Shown: positions 1-8,365 of the stretch, piece after piece | How positions within the stretch are numbered: the stretch's first letter is position 1 | Layout: every line of letters begins with the position of its first letter | Origin: Bacillus alkalicellulosilyticus | GTDB lineage: Bacteria > Bacillota > Bacilli > Bacillales > Bacillaceae_F | NCBI RefSeq assembly: GCF_002019795.1 | Contig: NZ_KV917381.1 | Span: forward strand, 698,001 to 762,000 | Length of the DNA: 64,000 bases | Reading direction: 5' to 3' | The notes under the pieces: generated by a model | What the model saw: the letters and a program-made list of their open reading frames with translations, nothing else | Databases searched by the model: none | Told to the model about the DNA's origin: nothing | Program-made: the position numbers and the translations under genes

Positions 1-52
1 GGTATAGCTCAAGACTTTTCCAACGGGACAAACTATACTTGTGCAAAAATGA

Positions 53-69
53 TGTAAGTAAAGCTTACA
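53..69 (+). promoter_or_regulatory. TnrA/GlnR-like operator upstream of nitrate carrier
   Basis: A 17-bp near-palindrome (TGTAAGTAAAGCTTACA) matches the TnrA/GlnR box TGTNANAWWWTMTNACA at all but two fixed positions. A possible -10 element (CATAAT, 99-104) puts a start site near 111, so the box centre lies about 50 bp upstream. That is where TnrA activates B. subtilis promoters. The match is seen; nitrogen-limitation control of the next gene is inferred. Confidence 0.5.
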
Positions 70-138
70 TGGTTACTGCATTCTCTGTTCTTGTTTGCCA
101 TAATAAACCCAACGAGATAAGAAAAAGGTGGAGAGAAT

Positions 139-1344
139 ATGAAATTAGCAGACTTAAAGAAAAGTGGCCATGCGCCATCATTGCTTGCATCATTTTTATA
201 CTTTGATATTAGCTTTATGATTTGGGTAATGTTAGGTGCATTAGGTGTCTACATTACAGCTGATTTTGGGTTAACGGCAGGACAAATTGGTCTTATCGTG
301 GCCATTCCTATATTAGCAGGTTCAGTTTTTCGAATTATTATTGGTATACTCACTGACCGCATTGGTCCTAAGAAAACAGCGATTGGTGGAATGATTGTTA
401 CGATGGTTCCATTACTGTGGGGTTGGTTGTTTGGCCATACAGTTGCTGAACTTTTCTTAATTGGTATCTTACTTGGGGTTGCTGGTGCGAGCTTCTCAGC
501 AGCACTACCAATGGCAAGTCGTTGGTACCCACCTCATTTACAAGGGGTAGCAATGGGGATTGCGGGTGCAGGGAATAGTGGTACACTATTAGCTACTCTA
601 TTTGGTCCTCGTTTAGCTGAACATGTTGGTTGGAATGGCGTATTTGGATTAGCTCTCATCCCGTTAGGATTAGTGTTGTTATCCTATTTCCTAATGGCAA
701 AAGAGCCACCAAACCAACCTGCTCCCAAACCGGTGAAACAATATTTTTCAGTTTTAAAAGAAAAAGATACATGGTACTTTTGTTTATTATATAGTGTAAC
801 ATTTGGTGGATTCGTTGGATTAGCTAGCTTTTTAAGTTATTTCTTCGTTTCTCAATATGGGGTATCAGCGGTTCGAGCAGGTGAATTTGTAACATTAGTT
901 GTAGCCTCAGGAAGCTTTCTTCGTCCAGTCGGAGGGTTAATTGCTGATAAAATCGGCGGGGTGAAATTATTACAGTTTTTATTTGTCGGAATGGCCATTT
1001 GCATGTTCTGTGTTAGCTTACTTCCACCAATTGCATTGGTGACATTAGCGTTATTTTTAGGAATGGGTTTTCTAGGAATGGGAAATGGAGCCATATTCCA
1101 ATTGGTACCTCAACGTTTCCAAAAGGAAATCGGAATGGTAACAGGCATTGTAGGAGCTGCAGGAGGGATTGGTGGCTTCTTCCTACCAAACATTCTTGGA
1201 ACATTAAAGGATATGACTGGAACGTATGCATCTGGGTTTATTACATTTTCAATTATCGGTATCCTCGCTCTTGGATTATTAACACTAGCGCAAATTGGTT
1301 GGAGAAAACAATGGAAGCTTTCAGGTCAATCGGTAAAAATATAA
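139..1344 (+). CDS. narK: Nitrate/nitrite transporter, MFS NNP family
   Basis: A 401-residue polytopic membrane protein of the major facilitator superfamily. Two glycine-rich nitrate-signature segments are visible, GAGNSG near residue 145 and GMGNG near residue 315, each followed by further helices. These identify the nitrate/nitrite porter family (NarK/NasA). It should import nitrate or exchange nitrate for nitrite across the cytoplasmic membrane. The ATG follows AAAGGTGGAGAG. No nitrate or nitrite reductase genes lie nearby in the window. A TnrA-like box upstream favours an assimilatory (NasA-like) role, so the symbol is approximate. Confidence 0.85.
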   Translation: MKLADLKKSGHAPSLLASFLYFDISFMIWVMLGALGVYITADFGLTAGQIGLIVAIPILAGSVFRIIIGILTDRIGPKKTAIGGMIVTMVPLLWGWLFGHTVAELFLIGILLGVAGASFSAALPMASRWYPPHLQGVAMGIAGAGNSGTLLATLFGPRLAEHVGWNGVFGLALIPLGLVLLSYFLMAKEPPNQPAPKPVKQYFSVLKEKDTWYFCLLYSVTFGGFVGLASFLSYFFVSQYGVSAVRAGEFVTLVVASGSFLRPVGGLIADKIGGVKLLQFLFVGMAICMFCVSLLPPIALVTLALFLGMGFLGMGNGAIFQLVPQRFQKEIGMVTGIVGAAGGIGGFFLPNILGTLKDMTGTYASGFITFSIIGILALGLLTLAQIGWRKQWKLSGQSVKI

Positions 1345-1349
1345 TGAAA

Positions 1350-1388
1350 AGCAGTCTCTGCTGTAGAGAAAGCAGGGGCTGTTTTTTT
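1350..1388 (+). terminator. Intrinsic terminator after narK
   Basis: An inverted repeat (CAGTCTCTGCT pairing with AGCAGGGGCTG through two G-U pairs) is followed by a run of T. It lies a few bases after the stop codon of the nitrate carrier gene. Confidence 0.8.
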
Positions 1389-1498
1389 GTCAGAAGGAAG
1401 CTAAGTACTTTAGAATAAATGCTGATAAAGCCCTATAGTCTTAGAAGTAATATGTTGCTAGAGTTGTTGATAATGAAGGAGAAGAGGAGAGGATACAT

Positions 1499-2005
1499 AT
1501 GGATGTAAGATATCCGATTGGAAAATTTCAAGTAGACGGAACGATTACCGAACAACAAATTGCTGAATGGATACAAGATATTTCTGAGCTCCCACAAAAA
1601 ATGTCAAAGCTGATAAGTGAATTAAGTGAGGACCAGTTGAATAGCTCATACCGTGATGGCGGGTGGACCGTTAAACAGGTCGTTCATCATGTGGCTGATA
1701 GTCATATGAATGCCTTTATTCGATTTAAACTGGCGTTGACAGAAGACAATCCGACAATTAAACCTTACTTCGAAGAACGGTGGGCTACTCTTTCAGACAC
1801 AACAGAAGCACCCGTTGCTCTTTCGTTATCAATTATTGAGGGGCTTCATCAGCGCTGGGTGATGTTACTTAATTCAAAGCCTGACCTTACAAAAACATTT
1901 TATCATCCAGAACTAGATCGTTCGATCCGGTTAGATGAAAATGTAGGGATGTACGCCTGGCATGGCAATCACCACCTTGCACATATAAAACTAGTACAAC
2001 AATAG
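1499..2005 (+). CDS. yfiT: DinB-fold bacillithiol transferase, YfiT type
   Basis: A 168-residue protein resembling B. subtilis YfiT (BstA), a DinB/YfiT-fold metalloenzyme. Members conjugate bacillithiol to electrophiles or act as metal-dependent hydrolases. The metal-binding histidine clusters are visible as VVHHVADSH around residue 63 and WHGNHHLAH near the C terminus, with the family signature RDGGWTVKQV before the first. The last few residues usual in YfiT are missing, so the C terminus is slightly short. The ATG follows GAGAGG. It stands alone between two terminators. The family call is firm, the substrate unknown. Confidence 0.85.
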   Translation: MDVRYPIGKFQVDGTITEQQIAEWIQDISELPQKMSKLISELSEDQLNSSYRDGGWTVKQVVHHVADSHMNAFIRFKLALTEDNPTIKPYFEERWATLSDTTEAPVALSLSIIEGLHQRWVMLLNSKPDLTKTFYHPELDRSIRLDENVGMYAWHGNHHLAHIKLVQQ

Positions 2006-2027
2006 TAAAAAGAGGAAAGCAAGCAGT

Positions 2028-2052
2028 GACAGACCGCACACGTCGGTCTGTC
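2028..2052 (+). terminator. Intrinsic terminator after yfiT
   Basis: A perfect 9-bp stem (GACAGACCG/CGGTCTGTC) is followed by a T-rich tail. Confidence 0.8.
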
Positions 2053-2180
2053 TTTCATTTTTGGCAAAAGGGTGAATAGAATAGTGTAAAAGAGCAAGAT
2101 GTTTTACCCATGCTTTAAGAAACGTTAAAATTAGTACTATATGCGAAATGAACTGCTAACTATATAAGTGAGGTGAATAT

Positions 2181-2849
2181 ATGGTCAACGATAGTACTAG
2201 ATTAAAGGAAACTCTATTAATTGGAAATCGAGAACTGGCGTGGGAACTTATCGAAGGTCATATATCAGCTGGAAAAGATACAGTTACTATATTTGAAGAT
2301 ATCATCGCAGAAGCGATGAGAGAGATTGGTTTACTATGGGAAGAAAATATAATATCAGTAGCCGAAGAACATCTAGCTACAATTACATGTGACTATCTCT
2401 TATCTCGCTATCAGTATTATCTGCAAAGAAAAACAAAAAAACGAAGTGGGGAGCATCATAGAAAAGCATTGTTTTTTTGTGTGGAAGAAGAATACCATTT
2501 TATCGGTATTAAAATGACATCGATTCTATTTGAAGAAAACGGATGGAATACAAAATTCTACGGTGTCAATGTTCCAGTGGAATCTGCAATGGAAGCGATA
2601 AAAGTATGGAAACCTGATGTAGTAGGACTTTCAGTAAGTATTATATATCATATGAAAAGCTTCATTGAATATACAAAACAGATTGCCGCATTAAAAAACA
2701 GTCCTTTTCTCATCGTAGGAGGAAGAATCGTTGATAGCTATGATATGACAAAGTATTGTAACAGCCACTCACAAATTTTTAACAGTCTTTCGGATATTAA
2801 CATGTGGCTAAGCTCACAGCAGAATATGGGAGGTCTTCATGTCCACTAA
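2181..2849 (+). CDS. Cobalamin-binding sensor-like protein (CarH/LitR-type B12 module)
   Basis: A 222-residue protein with two parts: a helical B12-binding cap (about 1-85) and a Rossmann-like B12-binding domain (about 90-215). The cap has a tryptophan followed nine residues later by Glu-His (W...EEH, about residues 53-64). This is the Wx9EH signature of the adenosylcobalamin photoreceptors CarH/LitR. The second part has EYHFIG in place of DxHxxG, keeping the histidine that would ligate cobalt, then SVS and a late GG. It has no DNA-binding domain. Its end overlaps the next (STAS) gene by 11 bp, so the two are probably translationally coupled. A light- or B12-responsive input to STAS signalling is inferred. 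Confidence 0.75.
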   Translation: MVNDSTRLKETLLIGNRELAWELIEGHISAGKDTVTIFEDIIAEAMREIGLLWEENIISVAEEHLATITCDYLLSRYQYYLQRKTKKRSGEHHRKALFFCVEEEYHFIGIKMTSILFEENGWNTKFYGVNVPVESAMEAIKVWKPDVVGLSVSIIYHMKSFIEYTKQIAALKNSPFLIVGGRIVDSYDMTKYCNSHSQIFNSLSDINMWLSSQQNMGGLHVH

Positions 2850-3585
2850 TCAATTCATCCCCATACCGTATTTTAAAATCACTAAAAATTTTGATGTGCT
2901 TGAAGTTTCCGCAGAATGCGATCGTATCTTTCCGAAAGTTGAAAATTTTTTAGAACTAGTTGATATAGCTAGCCGAAAAAAGACCGAACACTTCCTTAGT
3001 GAAGCCAGAATATCAACAGAAATTAATGTAAAAACGATAAAGGCACCTATCGCGTTATATAAAATTGAACTTAATTGGGAAGGCGATATCGGTCATTTAG
3101 TATGTATTGAGCTGGAAAATCAATTTGCGTTGTTGCTGCAGGAAATGGAAAATCATCGCAAAAGATTAGCCAAAACAGATATGGAGCTGCTGATTCATAA
3201 AGAGGAATTAGAAAAGTCTCTTCTTCGTATCACAGAACTTTCTGGACCTGTAATTAATATAACAAATGACACTGTGTTGGTCCCGTTGTTTGGAGAATTG
3301 ACAGAAGAGTTGATTGAAAATAACAGGCTTAGAATAACTGAGTATATTCACAAGCAAGCGATTGAGGAAGTGATTATCGATTTTCAAGCGATAGGAAAAT
3401 TACAAAAATCTGGTGTCATTTCGTTAAAAGATATGGTCGATGACTTGACGTTACTTGGAGCAAAATCTTATATTACTGGAATAACTCCACTTCATGCACA
3501 AACAATAACAGAAATCGGAATATCAACAAACACAACGTTTAAGCGAACACTTCGACAAGCAATTGACCATATACACTATAACTAA
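2839..3585 (+). CDS. STAS-domain protein with N-terminal sensory region (RsbR-like)
   Basis: A 248-residue protein. Residues about 1-90 look like a small PAS-like sensory domain, about 90-135 form a charged helix or coiled coil, and about 135-245 form a STAS domain. That order matches RsbR-type stressosome subunits and other STAS co-antagonists. The STAS part keeps the late ITGITP strand-turn. The usual D-T/S phosphorylation loop reads LQKSGV, so a serine may replace the normal phosphoacceptor. It overlaps the B12-binding gene and precedes the PC4-like gene by 18 bp. Partner kinases (RsbT-like) are not in the window. The domain call is good, the pathway inferred. Confidence 0.75.
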   Translation: MSTNQFIPIPYFKITKNFDVLEVSAECDRIFPKVENFLELVDIASRKKTEHFLSEARISTEINVKTIKAPIALYKIELNWEGDIGHLVCIELENQFALLLQEMENHRKRLAKTDMELLIHKEELEKSLLRITELSGPVINITNDTVLVPLFGELTEELIENNRLRITEYIHKQAIEEVIIDFQAIGKLQKSGVISLKDMVDDLTLLGAKSYITGITPLHAQTITEIGISTNTTFKRTLRQAIDHIHYN

Positions 3586-3603
3586 CCTAAAGGAGATAGG
3601 ATT

Positions 3604-3822
3604 ATGGCTGAGATTAAATATGAAATTGTAGAAACGATTGGAGTATTATCAACATCGGAAAAAGGCTGGAACAAAGAGCTTAACCTAATAAGCTGGAATG
3701 GGCGAGAACCAAAATATGATATTCGTGACTGGGCACCAAACCATGAGAAAATGGGGAAAGGAGTGACGTTATCACAGGAAGAAGTTCTCCAATTAAAAGA
3801 AATGTTGCAGAACATAGAATGA
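3604..3822 (+). CDS. PC4/YdbC-family small ssDNA-binding protein
   Basis: A 72-residue protein resembling the YdbC group of the PC4 (transcriptional coactivator p15) fold. It has N-terminal beta strands ending at the conserved LNLISWNGREPKYDIRDW stretch, then a C-terminal helix with SQEEVLQLKEML. Relatives bind single-stranded DNA. It follows the STAS gene by 18 bp with an AAAGGAGATAGG ribosome binding site and precedes the pentapeptide gene by 22 bp, so it is probably the third gene of the same operon. Confidence 0.75.
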   Translation: MAEIKYEIVETIGVLSTSEKGWNKELNLISWNGREPKYDIRDWAPNHEKMGKGVTLSQEEVLQLKEMLQNIE

Positions 3823-3844
3823 TTTGAAATAGGAGCTGTTAGTT

Positions 3845-4492
3845 TTGGCACGATTAAGTAAAATAGAACAACCAAGGATTCCAATGGAGTTAGAACCGAT
3901 TGACATAGAGGGGATGTATCACGAAGAAGATCCTTATTTATCAAATGGAATGATTACGAACACGAAACTGGATTACGAAGAAGTTGAAAAAGTGGTTCTC
4001 TCAAAACTAGTTTTTAAAAACGTATCTTTCACCAATGCGACATTTAAAAGAATCGATGCGACTGATATTATCTTTGTGAATTGTGATCTTTCAAATGCAA
4101 ACTTCAGTGAAGGCATTATCCACAAAGTGCAGTTCAAAGAGTGTAAATTAACTGGAATTGATTTTTCGGAAACTAGCTTTGGCAATGTAACGTTTGAACA
4201 TTGCCTTGCCAATATGAGTGATTTTAGAGAAGCACGGTTAAAACAAGTGAAGTTTTCAAACACCACATTACATAGTGCTAACTTTGCCGATTGTCTCCTG
4301 ACAAAAATTCAGCTCGACCAATGCGATATTAACGATATTGATTTTACTCTAACCAAATTGAAAGGTTTAGACATCAGTACTTGTACGTTTGATAAAATAA
4401 ATGTAGCTCTAGAAAACTTGGAGGGCTTACAAATCTCCCCAGAGCAAGCCATTGGCTTCGCGACGATGCTTGGGTTAGAGATTAAAGAATAA
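3845..4492 (+). CDS. Pentapeptide-repeat protein
   Basis: A 215-residue protein. From about residue 55 to 180 it shows a five-residue periodicity with Phe/Leu at the centre and Ala/Asn/Ser/Cys before it (CDLSNANFSEG, SDFREARLKQVKF and similar), the pattern of a quadrilateral beta-helix. It has no signal peptide or membrane segment. Some family members mimic DNA and shield gyrase (Qnr, MfpA), but sequence alone does not show that here. The start is a TTG nine bases after AGGAG. It is the last gene of the B12-STAS operon, ahead of a strong terminator. Confidence 0.8.
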   Translation: MARLSKIEQPRIPMELEPIDIEGMYHEEDPYLSNGMITNTKLDYEEVEKVVLSKLVFKNVSFTNATFKRIDATDIIFVNCDLSNANFSEGIIHKVQFKECKLTGIDFSETSFGNVTFEHCLANMSDFREARLKQVKFSNTTLHSANFADCLLTKIQLDQCDINDIDFTLTKLKGLDISTCTFDKINVALENLEGLQISPEQAIGFATMLGLEIKE

Positions 4493-4496
4493 GTTA

Positions 4497-4538
4497 ATGG
4501 CCACTGAAAAAAGTTAGAACTAATTTTTCAGTGGCCAT
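4497..4538. terminator. Bidirectional intrinsic terminator
   Basis: A 15-bp perfect stem (ATGGCCACTGAAAAA and complement) lies between convergent genes, with A/T runs that allow termination in both directions. It belongs to a terminator family sharing GCCACTGAAAAA or GGCACTGAAAAA that recurs in the window. Confidence 0.85.
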
Positions 4539-4542
4539 TTGA

Positions 4543-4878
4543 TTATGCACCTACACTTGTTTCAGTAGAATCAATAGCGATGATACCATTAGCTTGTAAT
4601 GCCTTTTTAGCATGGTCATCAGCTGGACGATATCCTTTTTCCATTAACTCTTTAATATAAATCTTGTTATAAACGAATGAGAAAACAATGGCAACAACCG
4701 AAGCTCCGATACCAAATGTAAATGAACCGATTACTAAAGCTATAATAAACATTATAAGTGCCCACTTAATATCTCCACGGAATAATGCTGGGAAGAAACC
4801 GAAGAAAAAAGTTGTCCAACTAAAACCGATTTTCACTTCTTTTGTCACACCAGACTCATGGCTTAAATTTACTTTCAT
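4543..4878 (-). CDS. Small two-helix membrane protein
   Basis: A 111-residue protein starting at an ATG with AAAAGGAGGGGA upstream; a longer reading would add 26 poorly supported residues. A soluble N terminus (about 1-20) precedes two closely spaced hydrophobic segments (about 22-40 and 45-75), then a short charged tail. The first segment begins FSWTTFFFGFFPALFRGD, typical of small Bacillus membrane proteins of the DUF2628 type. No enzymatic motif is visible. Function unknown. Confidence 0.65.
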   Translation of the reverse strand: MKVNLSHESGVTKEVKIGFSWTTFFFGFFPALFRGDIKWALIMFIIALVIGSFTFGIGASVVAIVFSFVYNKIYIKELMEKGYRPADDHAKKALQANGIIAIDSTETSVGA

Positions 4879-4978
4879 ATTTTTCCCCTCCTTTTGTATC
4901 ATATATTTAACATAACTATAGTAACACAAATAGGACAAAAGTAAGATTAAAAACATAAATTATTTTAAAAAAGTTTAA

Positions 4979-5065
4979 GCCAGTTGTGAGTGGTTTTCTC
5001 ACAACTGGCTAAAGTGAGTGGTTTTCTCACAACTGGCTAAAGTGAGTGGTTTTCTCACAACTGGC
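4979..5065. repeat. Three tandem 28-bp hairpin units
   Basis: GTGAGTGGTTTTCTCACAACTGGC recurs at 4986, 5014 and 5042, exactly 28 bp apart. The first copy forms a perfect 12-bp hairpin (GCCAGTTGTGAG/CTCACAACTGGC). Later copies keep a shorter stem. Read on the minus strand, the array ends in a T-rich tract and probably terminates the lipoprotein gene at 5097-5783. Confidence 0.8.
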
Positions 5066-5096
5066 TTTTATTGTTTTAGCTATTTTCTGTTCCAGT

Positions 5097-5783
5097 TCAA
5101 TCCATTAGTTTTTGATTCGTTGCTGTAACCTCTGAGCCAAAGAGCTCAACAGTATCAGGACTTTGATAATGTATATAAGTTAAGCCAATATCTTCTGAAA
5201 AAACATAAATCGTGTCATTGACGTCAACTTCAATAGCACTAACAGTTGTCCCATTTGGAAGTTCTGTAGTGGATGGGTCTTGTTCGGAGTCCCATTTGAA
5301 GAAGAGTCTGTTTTCATTTGGTTCTTTTTCATTCATCCAATTAAAGGCGAGCTCATAATCCTCTAGTAATGCGAGGGCATCTAATTCATCATACTCTTCA
5401 CCTTCCCGATAGCGGTGCGTAATGATAATTTCTTGGTTTTCTTCATCTACTATCATTAGTTGATAGAAAGCAACGGCATGTCCTTGATGACCATGTGCAA
5501 GGATTTGATGTCCAGTACGGTGAATCACTTCAAGTCCTTCTCCGAGCCCTGTTCCTGGTGAATCCGTATCAAAGGACTCTAATACAGCATACTGACTGAG
5601 AACACCATCAAAGCCTGATGATTCACTGATTTCATCTGTGTTCTCCTCAGTTTCCATCTGTGCCTCATCTTCCGTTTCTTCTACTGGCGGTGCTTCTACT
5701 TCATCAATTGGAGTTTCGGTTTGTTCAGGATTACAAGCCGTAAGCAAAAGAAGGAATAGGATTGCGCTTATATACGATTTCAT
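5097..5783 (-). CDS. Putative lipoprotein
   Basis: A 228-residue protein with a lipoprotein signal peptide: charged MKSY, a hydrophobic core, and lipobox LLTAC with Cys17. A Pro/Glu/Thr-rich acidic linker (about 20-50) is typical of surface lipoproteins that extend through the wall. The rest is an acidic globular region with no recognised domain. The ATG is preceded by AAGGGAGG. It is expected on the outer face of the membrane. Not recognised beyond that. Confidence 0.7.
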   Translation of the reverse strand: MKSYISAILFLLLLTACNPEQTETPIDEVEAPPVEETEDEAQMETEENTDEISESSGFDGVLSQYAVLESFDTDSPGTGLGEGLEVIHRTGHQILAHGHQGHAVAFYQLMIVDEENQEIIITHRYREGEEYDELDALALLEDYELAFNWMNEKEPNENRLFFKWDSEQDPSTTELPNGTTVSAIEVDVNDTIYVFSEDIGLTYIHYQSPDTVELFGSEVTATNQKLMD

Positions 5784-5863
5784 AAAAAAACCTCCCTTGT
5801 CTTACACACTATTCCCATTTTGGAAAAGGAGTACACCTGAAAAACAAAAGGAGGTTTTGTGCG

Positions 5864-6376
5864 TTATAGAAATGCTTTAGCTAGGTCCTCTTTTTCTTTG
5901 TCAGATAAATAATGTTCTGCCATTGGAAAAAGAATTTGTTCTTCTTTCATGAAATGTTCTGTTAGAATGGCGCATGCCTCTACAACTAGAGCTGCTAGTT
6001 CCTCTATTTGGTTGGTGGTTAGCTGTTCTAGGTTAGAAGAACCTTTGAAGAATGTTTGAATCCTTACCTTTGCTTGGTCATGCTCATATTCCATAACAGC
6101 AATAGGACCACCATCCATACCAATATATCGCGCAACCATAGGAAACAAAATGCCTTCTTCTTTTTCAGAATGTGGCTCTAATACAGTGAAAAAATCAGTT
6201 ACTTGCGTTTGGAGTTGTTCAAAAAGCAATCGATTTTGTCCACCATTCTCTATTATGATCGTTCCTATTTGAGTTAACTCTACCATGTGTCTTCGTAAAG
6301 GCGTATGTTCGTCAAATAACCGTTGAAGAGGCATACATAGCTGTGTATCTGAGAATTGAGAAAATCCACATTCCAT
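5864..6376 (-). CDS. Hemerythrin HHE-domain protein
   Basis: A 170-residue helical protein with metal-ligand motifs spaced as in HHE hemerythrins: DEHTPLRRH (about 22-30), PHSEKEE (about 75), EYEHDQAK (about 97) and EHFMKEEQILFP (about 145). It probably binds a di-iron centre and senses or stores oxygen, NO or redox signals. No repair-protein N-terminal domain (ScdA/RIC) is present. It is divergently transcribed from the gene at 6608, with a 12-bp perfect palindrome in between. Confidence 0.8.
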   Translation of the reverse strand: MECGFSQFSDTQLCMPLQRLFDEHTPLRRHMVELTQIGTIIIENGGQNRLLFEQLQTQVTDFFTVLEPHSEKEEGILFPMVARYIGMDGGPIAVMEYEHDQAKVRIQTFFKGSSNLEQLTTNQIEELAALVVEACAILTEHFMKEEQILFPMAEHYLSDKEKEDLAKAFL

Positions 6377-6528
6377 TGTTACTCACTCCATCCTTTTGTA
6401 TTGTAGTTTCATTTAACCGTATCTACAAGCCTCTGTCTGTGACTACTATCACAGGGGTGTTTGCAACCGAAAAATGAAAAGATTACAATGAAATCAAGAG
6501 GGCAATGTGCGAAACCGTTGTTTTTTTA

Positions 6529-6561
6529 AGCCTGCTACGAGTGGGTTTATCGTAGCAGGCT
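6529..6561. repeat. Perfect 12-bp inverted repeat between divergent genes
   Basis: AGCCTGCTACGA and its exact complement are separated by 9 bp, about 50 bp before the ATG of the plus-strand gene. No T-run follows on either strand, so an ordinary terminator is unlikely. An operator or RNA hairpin in the 5' leader is possible. Confidence 0.6.
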
Positions 6562-6607
6562 AGCAACGAATGGAGCCATTGCAATCATAATCAAAGGGGG
6601 CTATGAA

Positions 6608-7066
6608 ATGACAGAGTTACACTCAGTATTGAAAAAACTACAAATAAAAAAACAAGAAAGCCCATTTTTAATTTTAAATGCACCTAAAGAATATGAAGAA
6701 ATTAAACAAGCATTCGTGACACCTATACATACGGAAGTCATAGAATCAGTCTATCCATTTATCCAAATCTTCGGTGTGTCCAATGAAGAAATAAAGACGC
6801 TTGCGGATAAAGCTGTTGAAGTGTTAGAGGATGATGGACTGTTATGGTTATGCTATCCCAAAAAATCATCAAAGACCTACAAAGGCTCAAACAGCAGTCG
6901 CGATAAGGTAGCCGAACTATTAGCAGATAAGGGATTCGAACCCGTGCGTCAGGTGGCAATTGATGAAGATTGGTCTGCCTTACGTTTTCGACCAGTCGAA
7001 AAAATTAAGACGATGGTACGGAAAAAAGCAGTTACCGAAGCAGGTAAAAAAAGAGTAGAACAATAA
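6608..7066 (+). CDS. DUF3052-like protein
   Basis: A 152-residue soluble protein. Residues about 70-125 hold LLWLCYPKKSS, then VAIDEDWSALRFRPV, the signature of DUF3052-like proteins, which resemble the core of a methyltransferase-like fold without the SAM-binding loop. The lysine-rich C terminus is probably disordered. The ATG follows AAAGGGGGC. Function unknown; a strong terminator follows. Confidence 0.65.
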   Translation: MTELHSVLKKLQIKKQESPFLILNAPKEYEEIKQAFVTPIHTEVIESVYPFIQIFGVSNEEIKTLADKAVEVLEDDGLLWLCYPKKSSKTYKGSNSSRDKVAELLADKGFEPVRQVAIDEDWSALRFRPVEKIKTMVRKKAVTEAGKKRVEQ

Positions 7067-7071
7067 GAAGT

Positions 7072-7108
7072 AGAGTTGGAACAAAAGGTAACCTTTTGTT
7101 CCAACTCT
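7072..7108. terminator. Strong intrinsic terminator
   Basis: An 18-bp perfect inverted repeat (AGAGTTGGAACAAAAGGT and complement) is followed by a T-rich tail. It resembles the TGGAACAAAAG terminator at 32019. Confidence 0.85.
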
Positions 7109-7300
7109 TTTGTCTCTATTTAATCAATATTGAGGTATATACTTACTTCGAAAGTATATAGCACACTCCAAAAACTAAACTATCTGACTATTTCGAAGGT
7201 TTATTTATGTAAATATATGTTAATATGAATCTACTAAAGCTCTACTTACCTAGAACTAGGTTGGTTTTCATGTTTCAATAAAATTGGGGAGGTTTATGGA

Positions 7301-7666
7301 ATGAATAAGAAATTATTTATGCTGTTTTTAACTTGTATTCTTTTAGTAGCAGGTTGTTCTATGACTACTGAACAACAGCAACAAGTTTCTCTTAAGGAAA
7401 CTAACGTGATTTATTGGGAGGACGAGCCGTATGGTTATTCAGAAGAAAAATCTATAAAAATAACAGAAGTAGATATTGGAACTGATATCGGAGAAATAAA
7501 TTTTACGATTGTTGAAGGTGAAGAACAACTGAGATATATTCAAACAAAAGATGGAGAATCAACAGTTATCATATACTCAATAAATGGAGAAGAAGACAAC
7601 TTCATTTATGCTGGTGGCCTAGTATTCGAAAAGCTCGAACAGCGTTCTTCTAATGACCAAATATAA
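7301..7666 (+). CDS. Small putative lipoprotein
   Basis: A 121-residue protein with a lipoprotein signal (MNKK, hydrophobic core, LLVAGCS lipobox at Cys19). The mature part is acidic and beta-strand rich. No domain is recognised. GGGGAGG precedes the ATG. Its end lies 13 bp before the next lipoprotein gene, so the two are probably co-transcribed. Confidence 0.65.
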   Translation: MNKKLFMLFLTCILLVAGCSMTTEQQQQVSLKETNVIYWEDEPYGYSEEKSIKITEVDIGTDIGEINFTIVEGEEQLRYIQTKDGESTVIIYSINGEEDNFIYAGGLVFEKLEQRSSNDQI

Positions 7667-7679
7667 TCTGGGGGACACT

Positions 7680-8342
7680 ATGAAAAAACAAGGAATCATC
7701 ATATTATCTATTTTTCTACTAGCGGTGTTAACGATAGTTGGTTGCAATCCTTTTCAATCGAACAATGATAAGCAAGTTTGTTCCTTGGATGAGGATATTA
7801 AAACAGGGTATAGTTATCCAAATTATAAATTGTATGAGGATGAGGCGGAATTATTTAACGATGCGGACCTTGTGGTTGTTGCAAAAACGGATATATGTTT
7901 TGAAGATAGAGAACATATAGTTGAATATTATTCTTCACCAGAGTCAGATTTACCCGAAGCGATGGTAGATTATTATACGCTCACACCTATAATCATTAGT
8001 GAAGTGGTAAAAAGTCCACCAGCGTTTGATATAAAAAAGAATAAACAGATTTCAATTATCGAGCCACTGTCAATCATTACAAATAAAGATGGAAGTAAAT
8101 ACAAACGTATTCCTTATCAATACGTAGAATTAGAAAAAGGAATCGAGTATGTCCTTTATTTAAGAGAGAATCCGGATGGCGAATACTATATTGGTGACTT
8201 TAACACAAGGTTTACTTTGGAGATAGATGAAATCATTAATTATGGAGAGCTTGGGGAAGATACAGAATTTGAACACATGAATGTTGTACATACAGATATG
8301 AAACGAGCAGTTAAGGCAAGGCTAGGGGGAATACTGGACTAA
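7680..8342 (+). CDS. Putative lipoprotein
   Basis: A 220-residue protein starting at the ATG with CTGGGGGAC upstream. It has a lipoprotein signal with lipobox IVGCN (Cys22). The mature region includes DADLVVVAKTD and VELEKGIEYVLYLR, the pattern of Bacillus lipoproteins in which a cargo domain carries short beta-hairpins. No catalytic motif is visible. It follows another lipoprotein gene. Confidence 0.65.
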   Translation: MKKQGIIILSIFLLAVLTIVGCNPFQSNNDKQVCSLDEDIKTGYSYPNYKLYEDEAELFNDADLVVVAKTDICFEDREHIVEYYSSPESDLPEAMVDYYTLTPIIISEVVKSPPAFDIKKNKQISIIEPLSIITNKDGSKYKRIPYQYVELEKGIEYVLYLRENPDGEYYIGDFNTRFTLEIDEIINYGELGEDTEFEHMNVVHTDMKRAVKARLGGILD

Positions 8343-8365
8343 ACTGGGGTAGGACAGACCGTATG

